DNA from: an uncultured Parabacteroides sp.
GTDB lineage: Bacteria > Bacteroidota > Bacteroidia > Bacteroidales > Tannerellaceae
Length of the DNA: 64,000 nt
Assembly: GCF_902493135.1 (NCBI RefSeq)
Contig: NZ_CABUOD010000016.1
Span: 39,903-103,902 of the forward strand
Reading direction: 5' to 3'
The notes under the pieces were generated by a model. The model ran no database searches and was not told the DNA's origin. It saw only the letters and a list, made by a program, of their open reading frames with translations. Of the stretch, positions 43,104 to 50,970 are shown in pieces. The stretch's first letter is position 1; each line of letters opens with the position of its first letter. The translations under genes and the position numbers were made by a program.

Positions 43104-44849
43104 ATGATGAAGGCTAAATCATTCTTTTTTTGGGGAACCGTATGCTGCTGTCTGTTCTGCTTTTTACAGATGTGGTATCCGTTTTATTTTTATTATGTCG
43201 AACAATTGCAGGTTTTTCCTCTCACTTGGGCCTGTTTTGAGGAAACATGCCGGCAACCTGGCGGGTTGGCTTGCTGGTTGGGTGGTTTCCTTTTGCAATT
43301 CTATCATCTTCCTTTGGGTGGTGCGTTGGTTTCGACCGGTTTGTTTTTGGGGATAGGTGTGCTGATGCAACGGATCTGCCGGCAAACAACATCGCCTGTC
43401 TTTTGTTATTTACCAGCTCTTTTGCCGATTCTGGCCTTGTTCCCTTTGCACATCGATGTGAATTACCGATTGCAGGGAACGGTTGCTTATTGTTGCATGC
43501 TTGGGGCTTTTGTACTCTATGTGCGTATTGTCGTACCGTGGAAACGGGTATTGGCGGGTTGGCTGTTGATGGCTGTTTTGTTTGTATTGGCAGGGCCGGT
43601 GGCAACCTTGTTCGTTGCCGGAGTCGTGCTCCGGGAGATGTTGTTGCGGGAGAAGGGATGGCAAGGATGTCTGGCACTTCCGTTCGGGATTGTCCTGATG
43701 CTTTGGTGGTCTTACCGTTTCTTTTGGCAGCCGGAATACCGGATGATCGTTTTGCCGGATTTTTATTATGATCCTTTGTTGAAGGCGAATAAGCTCTATT
43801 GGGCTTGGTTGGCTTTTCTTTCGGGGATTTTAATGGCTTGCTTTCCGATCGGAAAAGGCAGAGGCGTGTCGGATCGGACCGCTTGGTGGTGGACCACAGT
43901 CCAGCTGTTGCCTTTGATTGCCTTTTTGGGGTGGATGAAAAAAAAAGAGAATGGCATTTGGTTGAAAAACATGGAGTTGGATTGTTATGTGCGGGGAGAA
44001 CAATGGGATAAGGTCGTTGCCGGATATGAGGCGGCGGTATCGGACATGCGGACTTTGAGCTTACTGAACTTGGCTTTGGCGTGCCAGGGCGAATTGGGAG
44101 ATAAATTGTTCCATTATCCACAACAAGGCAAAGGCGGATTATTGCCCGAATGGAACAGTACGGTTCCGGGGGCAATCGTGTTGTCGGATATTTGCTACCA
44201 GATGGGGGATCTCTCTTCCGCTCAAAAGTTCGCATTTGAAGGATATGTCTCCTCTGTAGATGGAAACCCGCGCCTTTTGCAACGTTTGGTTCAGACGAAT
44301 ATCCTGACCGGTGCGTATGCGGTAGCGGAAAAATACATCCGGATATTGGAGCAGACCTTGTTTTACAAAGAATGGGCGGTTGAATGGCGGAAGTATTTGT
44401 ATCGGGATGACCTTGTGGAAGCAGAACCGTTGTTGGGCGGGAAAAGGCGGGCGTGGGGAAAAGACGGACAGTATGCCGTGTCTTCGGATTTGTTGGAGGT
44501 GTGGGAACGCTTGGCTGTGAACAATCCGGACCGGCCGGTCGCTTTCCAATACTTGTTGAGTTTTCATTTATTGGGCAAGACTTTGAACCGTTTTGACGAG
44601 TTACATCGGAAGTATTACCGGACGAAGGTGTGGCCTTCCCTTTCCATCCACCAACAGGAAGCCGTGGTAGCGTTCTACCAGAAGACTCCCCGATTGTGGC
44701 CCGGAAAAGGGGTCGGAATGAAAGTCGAGCTGCGCTACGGTGCGTTTGATCAGGATATGAACACGAAGCATGGCTATGTCAATTTTCGGGATGTCATGGC
44801 CGGTTCGTATGGGGATACCTATTGGTTTTATTTGATGTTTAAGAAATAA
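43104..44849 (+). CDS. DUF6057 family polytopic membrane protein
   Basis: This is a 581-residue integral membrane protein of a Bacteroidetes family of unknown function. The N-terminal half (about 1-280) contains eight or more hydrophobic segments rich in Trp, Phe and Cys; the C-terminal half is soluble with TPR-like helices (LLNLALACQGELGDKLF, AIVLSDICYQMGDLSSAQKF, LQRLVQTNILTGAYAVAEKY, LLSFHLLGKTLNRFDEL). It is followed after 9 bp by the CxxCH propeller lipoprotein, and this pair recurs in the family as I recall. Two ATGs (43104, 43107) are equivalent starts. It sits between the sigma and anti-sigma genes, so it is probably part of the regulon. Confidence 0.82.
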   Translation: MMKAKSFFFWGTVCCCLFCFLQMWYPFYFYYVEQLQVFPLTWACFEETCRQPGGLACWLGGFLLQFYHLPLGGALVSTGLFLGIGVLMQRICRQTTSPVFCYLPALLPILALFPLHIDVNYRLQGTVAYCCMLGAFVLYVRIVVPWKRVLAGWLLMAVLFVLAGPVATLFVAGVVLREMLLREKGWQGCLALPFGIVLMLWWSYRFFWQPEYRMIVLPDFYYDPLLKANKLYWAWLAFLSGILMACFPIGKGRGVSDRTAWWWTTVQLLPLIAFLGWMKKKENGIWLKNMELDCYVRGEQWDKVVAGYEAAVSDMRTLSLLNLALACQGELGDKLFHYPQQGKGGLLPEWNSTVPGAIVLSDICYQMGDLSSAQKFAFEGYVSSVDGNPRLLQRLVQTNILTGAYAVAEKYIRILEQTLFYKEWAVEWRKYLYRDDLVEAEPLLGGKRRAWGKDGQYAVSSDLLEVWERLAVNNPDRPVAFQYLLSFHLLGKTLNRFDELHRKYYRTKVWPSLSIHQQEAVVAFYQKTPRLWPGKGVGMKVELRYGAFDQDMNTKHGYVNFRDVMAGSYGDTYWFYLMFKK

Positions 44850-44858
44850 AGGTACGCG

Positions 44859-46313
44859 ATGAAACGATTTTATTGCTTTTTGGTGGCGGCAATTTTGTTT
44901 TGTGCTTGTTCGGAGGATTGGAAAAATGGGAAACGGTTAGGCGAGAAGCCTGTTCTATTTCCTGATTATGCGCAAACCACTATCCCGTACAATATAGCTC
45001 CGTTGAACTTCACGGTCCGCGCAGACGGATGTCGTGTGTCAGTCTTGTTGGAAGCAGGAGCGGCGAAGTTCAAGGTGGAAGCTTCCGATGGTGAAGTCCG
45101 GATTCCGGAAAAAAAATGGAAGAAGCTTTTGCAAGAGGCGAAAGGTGATTCTGTTTGCGTCACTGTAGCGCGCAAAAAAGACGGCCAATGGGAGGTCTGG
45201 CAGCCCGTATCGTTGCATGTGGTGTCAGATCCTATAGATCCTTATTTGGTATATCGCTTGATAGAACCCGGCTATGCGTTATGGAACAAAATGGGAATTT
45301 ACCAGCGAGAATTGGAGTCTTTCGGTGAAACGGCTGTTTATGAGAACAAGATGACGGACTATAATTGCGTGAATTGCCATTCTTTCTGCGGTCATGATCC
45401 GGACAAGATGCTGTTCCATTTGCGTGCCAAGTTGGCCGGGACTGTATTGGTTGATGGAGACGAGGTCGAGTTATTGGATACGAAAACAGATAAGACGATA
45501 TCAGCTTTTACCTATCCTTATTGGCATCCTTCGGGTCGTTACATCGCTTTTTCCATCAATAGGACGACCCAGCAGTTGCATTCCACTCAGCGGACGGAGG
45601 TTTATGACACGGCATCGGATGTGATCGTTTACGATGTGGAGCGCCATACGTTTTTGTCTGTGCCCGGACTCGCTTCGCTGTCAAGTTTTGAGACGTTTCC
45701 CTCTTTTTCTCCGGATGGTAAGAGTTTGTTTTATTGCACTGCTCCGGCTTGCTTGATGCCTGATTCCATTGGAAAATTGGCTTATAGCTTGTGCCGCATC
45801 TCGTTCGACCCTGAATCCGGAACGTTCGGTTCGCAGGCGGATACGCTGTTTGATGCTCGTGCGAATGGAAAAAGCGTTTCTTTTCCAAGAGTTTCTCCGG
45901 ATGGTCGGTTCATGCTTTGTACTTTGTCTGGTTATGGCACTTTCCCGATCTGGCATAAGGATGCCGACCTGTATATGATCGACTTGAAGTCCGGAGTCGG
46001 TTCCTATCCGGAAACGCTCAACAGCAATGATACGGAAAGTTACCATTCGTGGTCGTCCAACGGAAGATGGGTTGTGTTCAGCAGCAGGCGTTTGGATGGA
46101 TTGTACACGCGTCCTTTCATTGCGTATGTCGGGAAGGATGGCAAAACCGGTAAACCGTTTTTGCTCCCTCAAAAGGAGGCGGACTACTATGCCGGCTTGA
46201 TGAAATCGTATAATATTCCCGAGTTTGTCACCGGTAAAGTGACTAATCGTTCTTATCAGATTCGCCGTTTGGCAGAACAGGGCGGAAGACCCGTTTCTTG
46301 TTCAACTTTTTGA
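44859..46313 (+). CDS. TolB/PD40-like propeller lipoprotein with CxxCH motif
   Basis: This 484-residue lipoprotein (lipobox LFCAC, cleavage near C17) combines an N-terminal domain of about 130 residues, a single CVNCH heme-type motif at 170-174 in DYNCVNCHSFCGHD, and a C-terminal WD40/TolB-like propeller with PYWHPSGRYIAFS, SFSPDGKSLFY, RVSPDGRFMLC and SWSSNGRWVVF repeats. A covalently bound heme c is possible but one histidine motif alone does not prove it. The partner DUF6057 gene ends 9 bp upstream. Nothing shows a role in glycan breakdown; a sensing or redox role is only a guess. Confidence 0.8.
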   Translation: MKRFYCFLVAAILFCACSEDWKNGKRLGEKPVLFPDYAQTTIPYNIAPLNFTVRADGCRVSVLLEAGAAKFKVEASDGEVRIPEKKWKKLLQEAKGDSVCVTVARKKDGQWEVWQPVSLHVVSDPIDPYLVYRLIEPGYALWNKMGIYQRELESFGETAVYENKMTDYNCVNCHSFCGHDPDKMLFHLRAKLAGTVLVDGDEVELLDTKTDKTISAFTYPYWHPSGRYIAFSINRTTQQLHSTQRTEVYDTASDVIVYDVERHTFLSVPGLASLSSFETFPSFSPDGKSLFYCTAPACLMPDSIGKLAYSLCRISFDPESGTFGSQADTLFDARANGKSVSFPRVSPDGRFMLCTLSGYGTFPIWHKDADLYMIDLKSGVGSYPETLNSNDTESYHSWSSNGRWVVFSSRRLDGLYTRPFIAYVGKDGKTGKPFLLPQKEADYYAGLMKSYNIPEFVTGKVTNRSYQIRRLAEQGGRPVSCSTF

Positions 46314-46394
46314 TTTTTTTACAATAAGCCATTCTTCCTGTTTGCAGGATATTGTCATGGCTTGGAATCGGGGAATTGGAAAAAAATCGATTTG

Positions 46395-46426
46395 TTTTTA
46401 GGGGATACCTTCATTTTTCGAGTCTC
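46395..46426 (+). promoter_or_regulatory. Candidate ECF promoter before fecR (PUL2)
   Basis: TTTTTAGGGGA (46395-46405) is followed 14 bp later by GAGTCT (46420-46425), preceded by a T-run. It ends 12 bp before the fecR ATG and matches the element at 43012 in sequence and spacing. Confidence 0.55.
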
Positions 46427-46437
46427 ACGTTTCATAA

Positions 46438-47433
46438 ATGGTACGAAGAGACAAAAATATACCGTGGGAAGTGATTATCCGGAAATTCAAGTGTGAGATT
46501 TCGGAGAAGGAACAGGCAGAATTGGATGTATGGCTTGCCAATGTGGAAAACCATGCCCGATTCCAAAGTTGGCAATCCCTTTGGTTGTCCATCATGGAAG
46601 AAAACATGCGGTATGTTTCCAATGTCGATGCCTTATGGAAAAGGATGGAGGAGCGCATGAGAAGGGCAGAACCGCGAGTGTTCAAGTTGTCTTTGCGTTC
46701 TTTCCGTTTGTATACTGCTGCGGTTGCAGTTTTATTTTTTATCTTGTTTTCTTTTGCCGGTTATATGACGACCGAGTGGTATAAGGCAAGCAATACCGTA
46801 TTGGCTTATTCTTCCTTGAATGGAAAATCCCGGATATGTTTGCCGGACAGTACTTTCGTTTGGCTGAATGCCGGATCGACGTTAGAATATTTTGTTTCCC
46901 GTTGGACTAAAGAGCGTAACGTCCGTTTGGACGGAGAGGCTTATTTCGAGGTGGCGGAAGATCCGGACCGTCTTTTTGTAGTGGAAGGCGGCGGTGTGGT
47001 CGTAAAGGTGCACGGGACGGTTTTTAACATGAAGGCGCGGGAAAAACAAGAGCATGTGGATGTTAGTCTGTTGTCGGGATCGATTGTTGTTGAAAATGCC
47101 GGTGTGTCGAGAAATCTGTATCCGGGCGAAACAGCCGTGTGTAAAAAAAATGTTCCCGACATAGAAAAGAAAACCACGGATGTTTCTATCTCTTGCCTTT
47201 GGGCAAAAGAATCCTTGCGTTTCGAGAAAAAGACGATTTATGAACTGGCCGGATATCTGTCGGAATGGTATGGCATGGATATCCGTTTGGATCCGTCGTT
47301 GCCGACCGATCAAGCCTATACCTTTACGATCACACATGAATCGTTGGAGGAGGTGCTTTGCCTGATTGCGAAGATAACCCCGATAGAATATGTTTTTGAT
47401 GAAGATAATACGGTGAGAATAACAAGAAAATAG
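46438..47433 (+). CDS. FecR-family anti-sigma factor (PUL2)
   Basis: This is a single-pass anti-sigma factor of 331 residues. A cytoplasmic part (1-90) is followed by a membrane segment (about 91-109, LYTAAVAVLFFILFSFAGY), then the periplasmic FecR domain (AYSSLNGKSRICLPDSTFVW, LNAGSTLEYF, LDGEAYFEVAEDPDRLFVVE, HGTVFNMKARE) and a DUF4974 tail (LAGYLSEWYGMDIRLDPSLP). It should control the PUL2 sigma factor although the genes are separated by two others. It lies 103 bp ahead of susC; that gap contains a 16-bp direct repeat and the ATGCCTATG leader element. Confidence 0.95.
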   Translation: MVRRDKNIPWEVIIRKFKCEISEKEQAELDVWLANVENHARFQSWQSLWLSIMEENMRYVSNVDALWKRMEERMRRAEPRVFKLSLRSFRLYTAAVAVLFFILFSFAGYMTTEWYKASNTVLAYSSLNGKSRICLPDSTFVWLNAGSTLEYFVSRWTKERNVRLDGEAYFEVAEDPDRLFVVEGGGVVVKVHGTVFNMKAREKQEHVDVSLLSGSIVVENAGVSRNLYPGETAVCKKNVPDIEKKTTDVSISCLWAKESLRFEKKTIYELAGYLSEWYGMDIRLDPSLPTDQAYTFTITHESLEEVLCLIAKITPIEYVFDEDNTVRITRK

Positions 47434-47503
47434 TAACAATTAAATCAGGATGCCTATGAAACACACGTAAAAAAGTAATTCGAATTTGTAACAATTAAAT
47501 CAG
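47433..47503 (+). repeat. 16-bp direct repeat in the fecR-susC leader (PUL2)
   Basis: GTAACAATTAAATCAG occurs at 47433-47448 and again at 47488-47503, 55 bp apart and identical. It could be a regulator site or a slippage product. PUL1 has no such repeat in its equivalent gap. Confidence 0.75.
47450..47470 (+). promoter_or_regulatory. Conserved fecR-susC leader element / micro-ORF (PUL2)
   Basis: ATGCCTATGAAACACACG then TAA lies 17 nt after the fecR stop and 65 nt before susC. Read as protein it is MPMKHT-stop. The PUL1 leader has the matching ATGCCTATGGAAACACA at 40414. Confidence 0.5.
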
Positions 47504-47535
47504 TAATTAGTAATTTATTAAATCTTAAAAAGGTT

Positions 47536-50500
47536 ATGAAGAAACGAAAGTTCTTTGGTAACAGTGGCATTTTGAAATGGAAGATGCCATTATTGATAAG
47601 CATTTTATTTTGGATGAGTTTGCCCGGAACGGCCGAAGCGGAAGTTCAGCTTCGTTCCATCTCGCTCCGGTTGGAAAATGTTTCGTTGAGCGAGGCGCTT
47701 TCACGGATCGAAGAGGCAAGCGGTTATTCATTTTTCTATGATGAGAATAAGATCGATTTGTCTCGTCAAGTAAGCGTGAATGCTCAAAACAAGGCAGTTA
47801 AGGATATTTTGAAAAATATCCTGTCTTCGACGGGAATGACATTTGAAATATCGAACAACCAGATTGTCTTGGTTCCGGAAAAGAAAGCAGCCGCAAAGGA
47901 AGTTTCCGTGGCTGTCGTACAGCAACAAACACATATAGTAAAAGGGATCGTAGTCGACAATTTGGGTGAACCGGTACCGGGAGCCAATGTCGTTGAAAAA
48001 GGGACGACCAACGGTATCATTACAGATATGGATGGCGCTTTTTCCTTGACTGTGGCTCCTGATGCCGTGTTGGAAATTTCTTATATCGGTTATGTCACGC
48101 AGTCTGTTTCGGTCAAAGGAAAATCTACTTTGAATGTAACTTTGCGTGAAGATTCGCAGGCGCTGGAAGAAGTGGTGGTGACCGGTTTCGGTCTGTCGCA
48201 GAAAAAGGCGACGCTGACGGGTGCCGTCACGGCTGTCGGATCGGATGACATCAGCCGTTCGGTTGCCTCCACGGCTTCGGGTGCACTGGTCGGTAAGATC
48301 GCCGGTTTGAACACGCGCCAGACGGATGGCCGTCCGGGGGCTACGACCAGTATCCAGATCCGTAACATGGGTGATCCGTTGTATGTGATCGACGGTGTAC
48401 AATCGGATGCAGGCCAATTCAATAATATCGACTTCAATGATATCGAGAGCATTTCTGTGTTGAAAGATGCTTCTGCCGCTATTTATGGTGTGCGTGCGGC
48501 AAATGGTGTTGTTGTTGTCAATACGAAAAAAGGTAAACGGAACACTAAGAATACGGTTTCTTTGAACGCATACTACGGTTGGCAGAATCCGTCTACTTTC
48601 CCGAAACCGGCGGATGCGGCGACCTATATCACCAATTATATCCAGTCTGAAACGGTTCAAGGAAAGACCGACTATACATATAGTAAGGAAGACTATCAGA
48701 AATGGTTGGCGGGAAAAGAAAAGGGATATGTGCCGTTTGACTGGTATGACTTCATCTGGGAAACCAATCCTCAGTATTATCTGAATGCCAATATCTCCGG
48801 TGGTTCGGATAAGACGAACTATTATGTTTCTGTCGGTCACATGAGCCAAGACGCGATGATTGTAAATTATGGTGGATTTAAACGTACCAATGTTCAGATG
48901 AACATAGACACGCAAATTACTTCTCGTTTGAAAGTGGGAGCTTCCATGAATGGCCGTATAGAAGAAAGGAAAAACCCGGGTGTTCCGGAGGCAGATGATT
49001 ATTGGATGCCTCGTTTCGGGACATATCGAAATTTGCCGACAAAGCGTCCTTTTGCAAATGACAATCCTAAATATCCGACATTGACTTCTTCTAATGCCGC
49101 GACGAATTTCGGATGGTTGAATTATGAATTGTCCGGAGAATATAAAGAAACTTGGCGTGTGGCGCAATTACAGGCCACGGCGGAGTATGATATTTTCGAT
49201 GGTTTGAAGGCAAAGGCTTTGGTCGGGTATTATCTGGCATATCAGCAGATGAATAACCAGGAATATACGTATAAATTGTATGGTTATGATGAAGCCACGG
49301 ATACTTATCCGGTGATTTTCGAAAATAATAATCCTTGGAGAGAAAGACGCGTTGGACATAATGAAGAATTGATGTCGAATATTCAACTTTCCTATAATAA
49401 AAGATTCGGAGATCATAATGTGGCTGCTATTGTTGGTTTTGAATCGATTAAGCGAGATACGCCGACTTCTTGGCTTCATGCTATTCCGACGGCTAATGCT
49501 TTGCATCTGATTGATTACGAAACAATGGATACGTATAATGATGAGGGGAATGAGACGGAGGCTCGTTTGGGTTGGATGTTCCGTGGCAACTATGATTATG
49601 CCAATAAATATCTGGTTGAATTTTCGGCTCGTTATGACGGATCTTGGAAATTTCCGCCCAATCATCGTTGGGGATTCTTCCCATCCGCTTCTGTCGGTTG
49701 GCGTATTTCGGAAGAAAATTTCTGGAAGGAATCCAAGCTTTCGAATATTTTCAGCGATTTGAAAATCCGTGGATCATACGGTATGGTGGGTGACGATAAC
49801 GTTTCCGGATATGCGGCATTTGATTATATGAGCGGTTATAACTATAAGAATGGTGGTTCTGTTATTGATGGGAAATATACGATAGGTTCGGTTCCGCGCG
49901 GACTTCCGGTGACGACATTGTCTTGGATCAAAGCTAAGATTCTGGATGTCGGTTTTGATGTCGCTTTCTTGGATAATCGTTTGACCGGACAGTTCGACTT
50001 CTTCCGCCGTCAGCGCGACGGGCTTCCCGCTTCTCGTTATGATGTCCTGTTGCCCTCGGAAGTCGGTTTCAGTTTGCCGAAAGAAAACTTGAATTCAGAT
50101 GTGCACATGGGGTATGATGCGGCTGTTCGTTGGACGGATCGGGTAGAGGATTTCACGTATTCTATCGGTGGTAATATTACGTATTCCCGTTTCTATGATT
50201 GGGAACAGTATAAACCGCGTTTCTCTAATTCTTGGGATGTGTATCGCAATTCGTTGAACCATCGTTTCGGTTATCTGAACTGGGGATTGGAAGCAATCGG
50301 ACAATTCAATAGTTGGGAAGAGATCGCCACTTATCCGATCGACAATGACCGTCAGGGTAATAAGACGCTTCGTCCGGGTGACATCAAATATAAGGATGTG
50401 AATGGTGACGGTGTGATTAATAGTTTGGATGAACGTCCGATTGGATATCGGGAAGATTCCACTCCGATTCTTAATTTCGGTTTGAATTTTTCATTCGGTT

Positions 50501-50964
50501 GGAAAGGATTTGATTTGGCGTTCGATTTTACCGGTGGCGCGATGGGATCCTGGTATCAGCAATGGGAACAACGTAACCCGTTCCATGATGGCGGTAACAA
50601 CCCGCAATATTATATGGAAGATACATGGCGTTTGTCTGATATTTGGGATGCAGACAGTGAATTGATACCGGGAAAATATCCGATGTTGTTGATTGGAAAT
50701 AGTTCGCACAGTAATTATTGGAACAGTACCTTCTGGAAAAAGAATGTCCGGTATGTCAAATTACGTAATTTGGAGTTGGGATACACGCTCCCGAAACATA
50801 TTGTGGAAAAAGCGTTGATCTCGGATCTGCGCTTTTATGTGGCGGGAACCAACTTGTTGACATTTACCAATGCTCCGGGTATTGATCCTGAATCGACGGA
50901 AGGAAATGGTTTGGGATATCCGACAACACGTATTATAAATATTGGTGTAAACCTTAAATTTTAG
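47536..50964 (+). CDS. SusC/RagA-family TonB-linked receptor with STN domain (PUL2)
   Basis: This is a TonB-dependent outer-membrane transporter of 1142 residues. Order: signal peptide (1-35, ...PLLISILFWMSLPGTAEA), STN domain (about 40-120, LENVSLSEALSRIEEASGYS), carboxypeptidase-like domain (about 135-215, VKGIVVDNLGEPVPGANVVE), plug (EEVVVTGFGLSQKKATLTGA, ISVLKDASAAIYGVRAANG) and a barrel ending PTTRIINIGVNLKF. The STN domain fits control through FecR encoded just upstream. It shares family-level architecture with the PUL1 SusC, and both have an STN domain. The susD gene begins 6 bp after its stop. Confidence 0.97.
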   Translation: MKKRKFFGNSGILKWKMPLLISILFWMSLPGTAEAEVQLRSISLRLENVSLSEALSRIEEASGYSFFYDENKIDLSRQVSVNAQNKAVKDILKNILSSTGMTFEISNNQIVLVPEKKAAAKEVSVAVVQQQTHIVKGIVVDNLGEPVPGANVVEKGTTNGIITDMDGAFSLTVAPDAVLEISYIGYVTQSVSVKGKSTLNVTLREDSQALEEVVVTGFGLSQKKATLTGAVTAVGSDDISRSVASTASGALVGKIAGLNTRQTDGRPGATTSIQIRNMGDPLYVIDGVQSDAGQFNNIDFNDIESISVLKDASAAIYGVRAANGVVVVNTKKGKRNTKNTVSLNAYYGWQNPSTFPKPADAATYITNYIQSETVQGKTDYTYSKEDYQKWLAGKEKGYVPFDWYDFIWETNPQYYLNANISGGSDKTNYYVSVGHMSQDAMIVNYGGFKRTNVQMNIDTQITSRLKVGASMNGRIEERKNPGVPEADDYWMPRFGTYRNLPTKRPFANDNPKYPTLTSSNAATNFGWLNYELSGEYKETWRVAQLQATAEYDIFDGLKAKALVGYYLAYQQMNNQEYTYKLYGYDEATDTYPVIFENNNPWRERRVGHNEELMSNIQLSYNKRFGDHNVAAIVGFESIKRDTPTSWLHAIPTANALHLIDYETMDTYNDEGNETEARLGWMFRGNYDYANKYLVEFSARYDGSWKFPPNHRWGFFPSASVGWRISEENFWKESKLSNIFSDLKIRGSYGMVGDDNVSGYAAFDYMSGYNYKNGGSVIDGKYTIGSVPRGLPVTTLSWIKAKILDVGFDVAFLDNRLTGQFDFFRRQRDGLPASRYDVLLPSEVGFSLPKENLNSDVHMGYDAAVRWTDRVEDFTYSIGGNITYSRFYDWEQYKPRFSNSWDVYRNSLNHRFGYLNWGLEAIGQFNSWEEIATYPIDNDRQGNKTLRPGDIKYKDVNGDGVINSLDERPIGYREDSTPILNFGLNFSFGWKGFDLAFDFTGGAMGSWYQQWEQRNPFHDGGNNPQYYMEDTWRLSDIWDADSELIPGKYPMLLIGNSSHSNYWNSTFWKKNVRYVKLRNLELGYTLPKHIVEKALISDLRFYVAGTNLLTFTNAPGIDPESTEGNGLGYPTTRIINIGVNLKF

Positions 50965-50970
50965 GTAGAA

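Noticed and set aside
47728..49167. Long minus-strand open frame antisense to the PUL2 susC (479 codons)
   Set aside because: It lies wholly within the real susC frame, has low-complexity composition and no family match. It is a shadow of a GC- and codon-biased gene.
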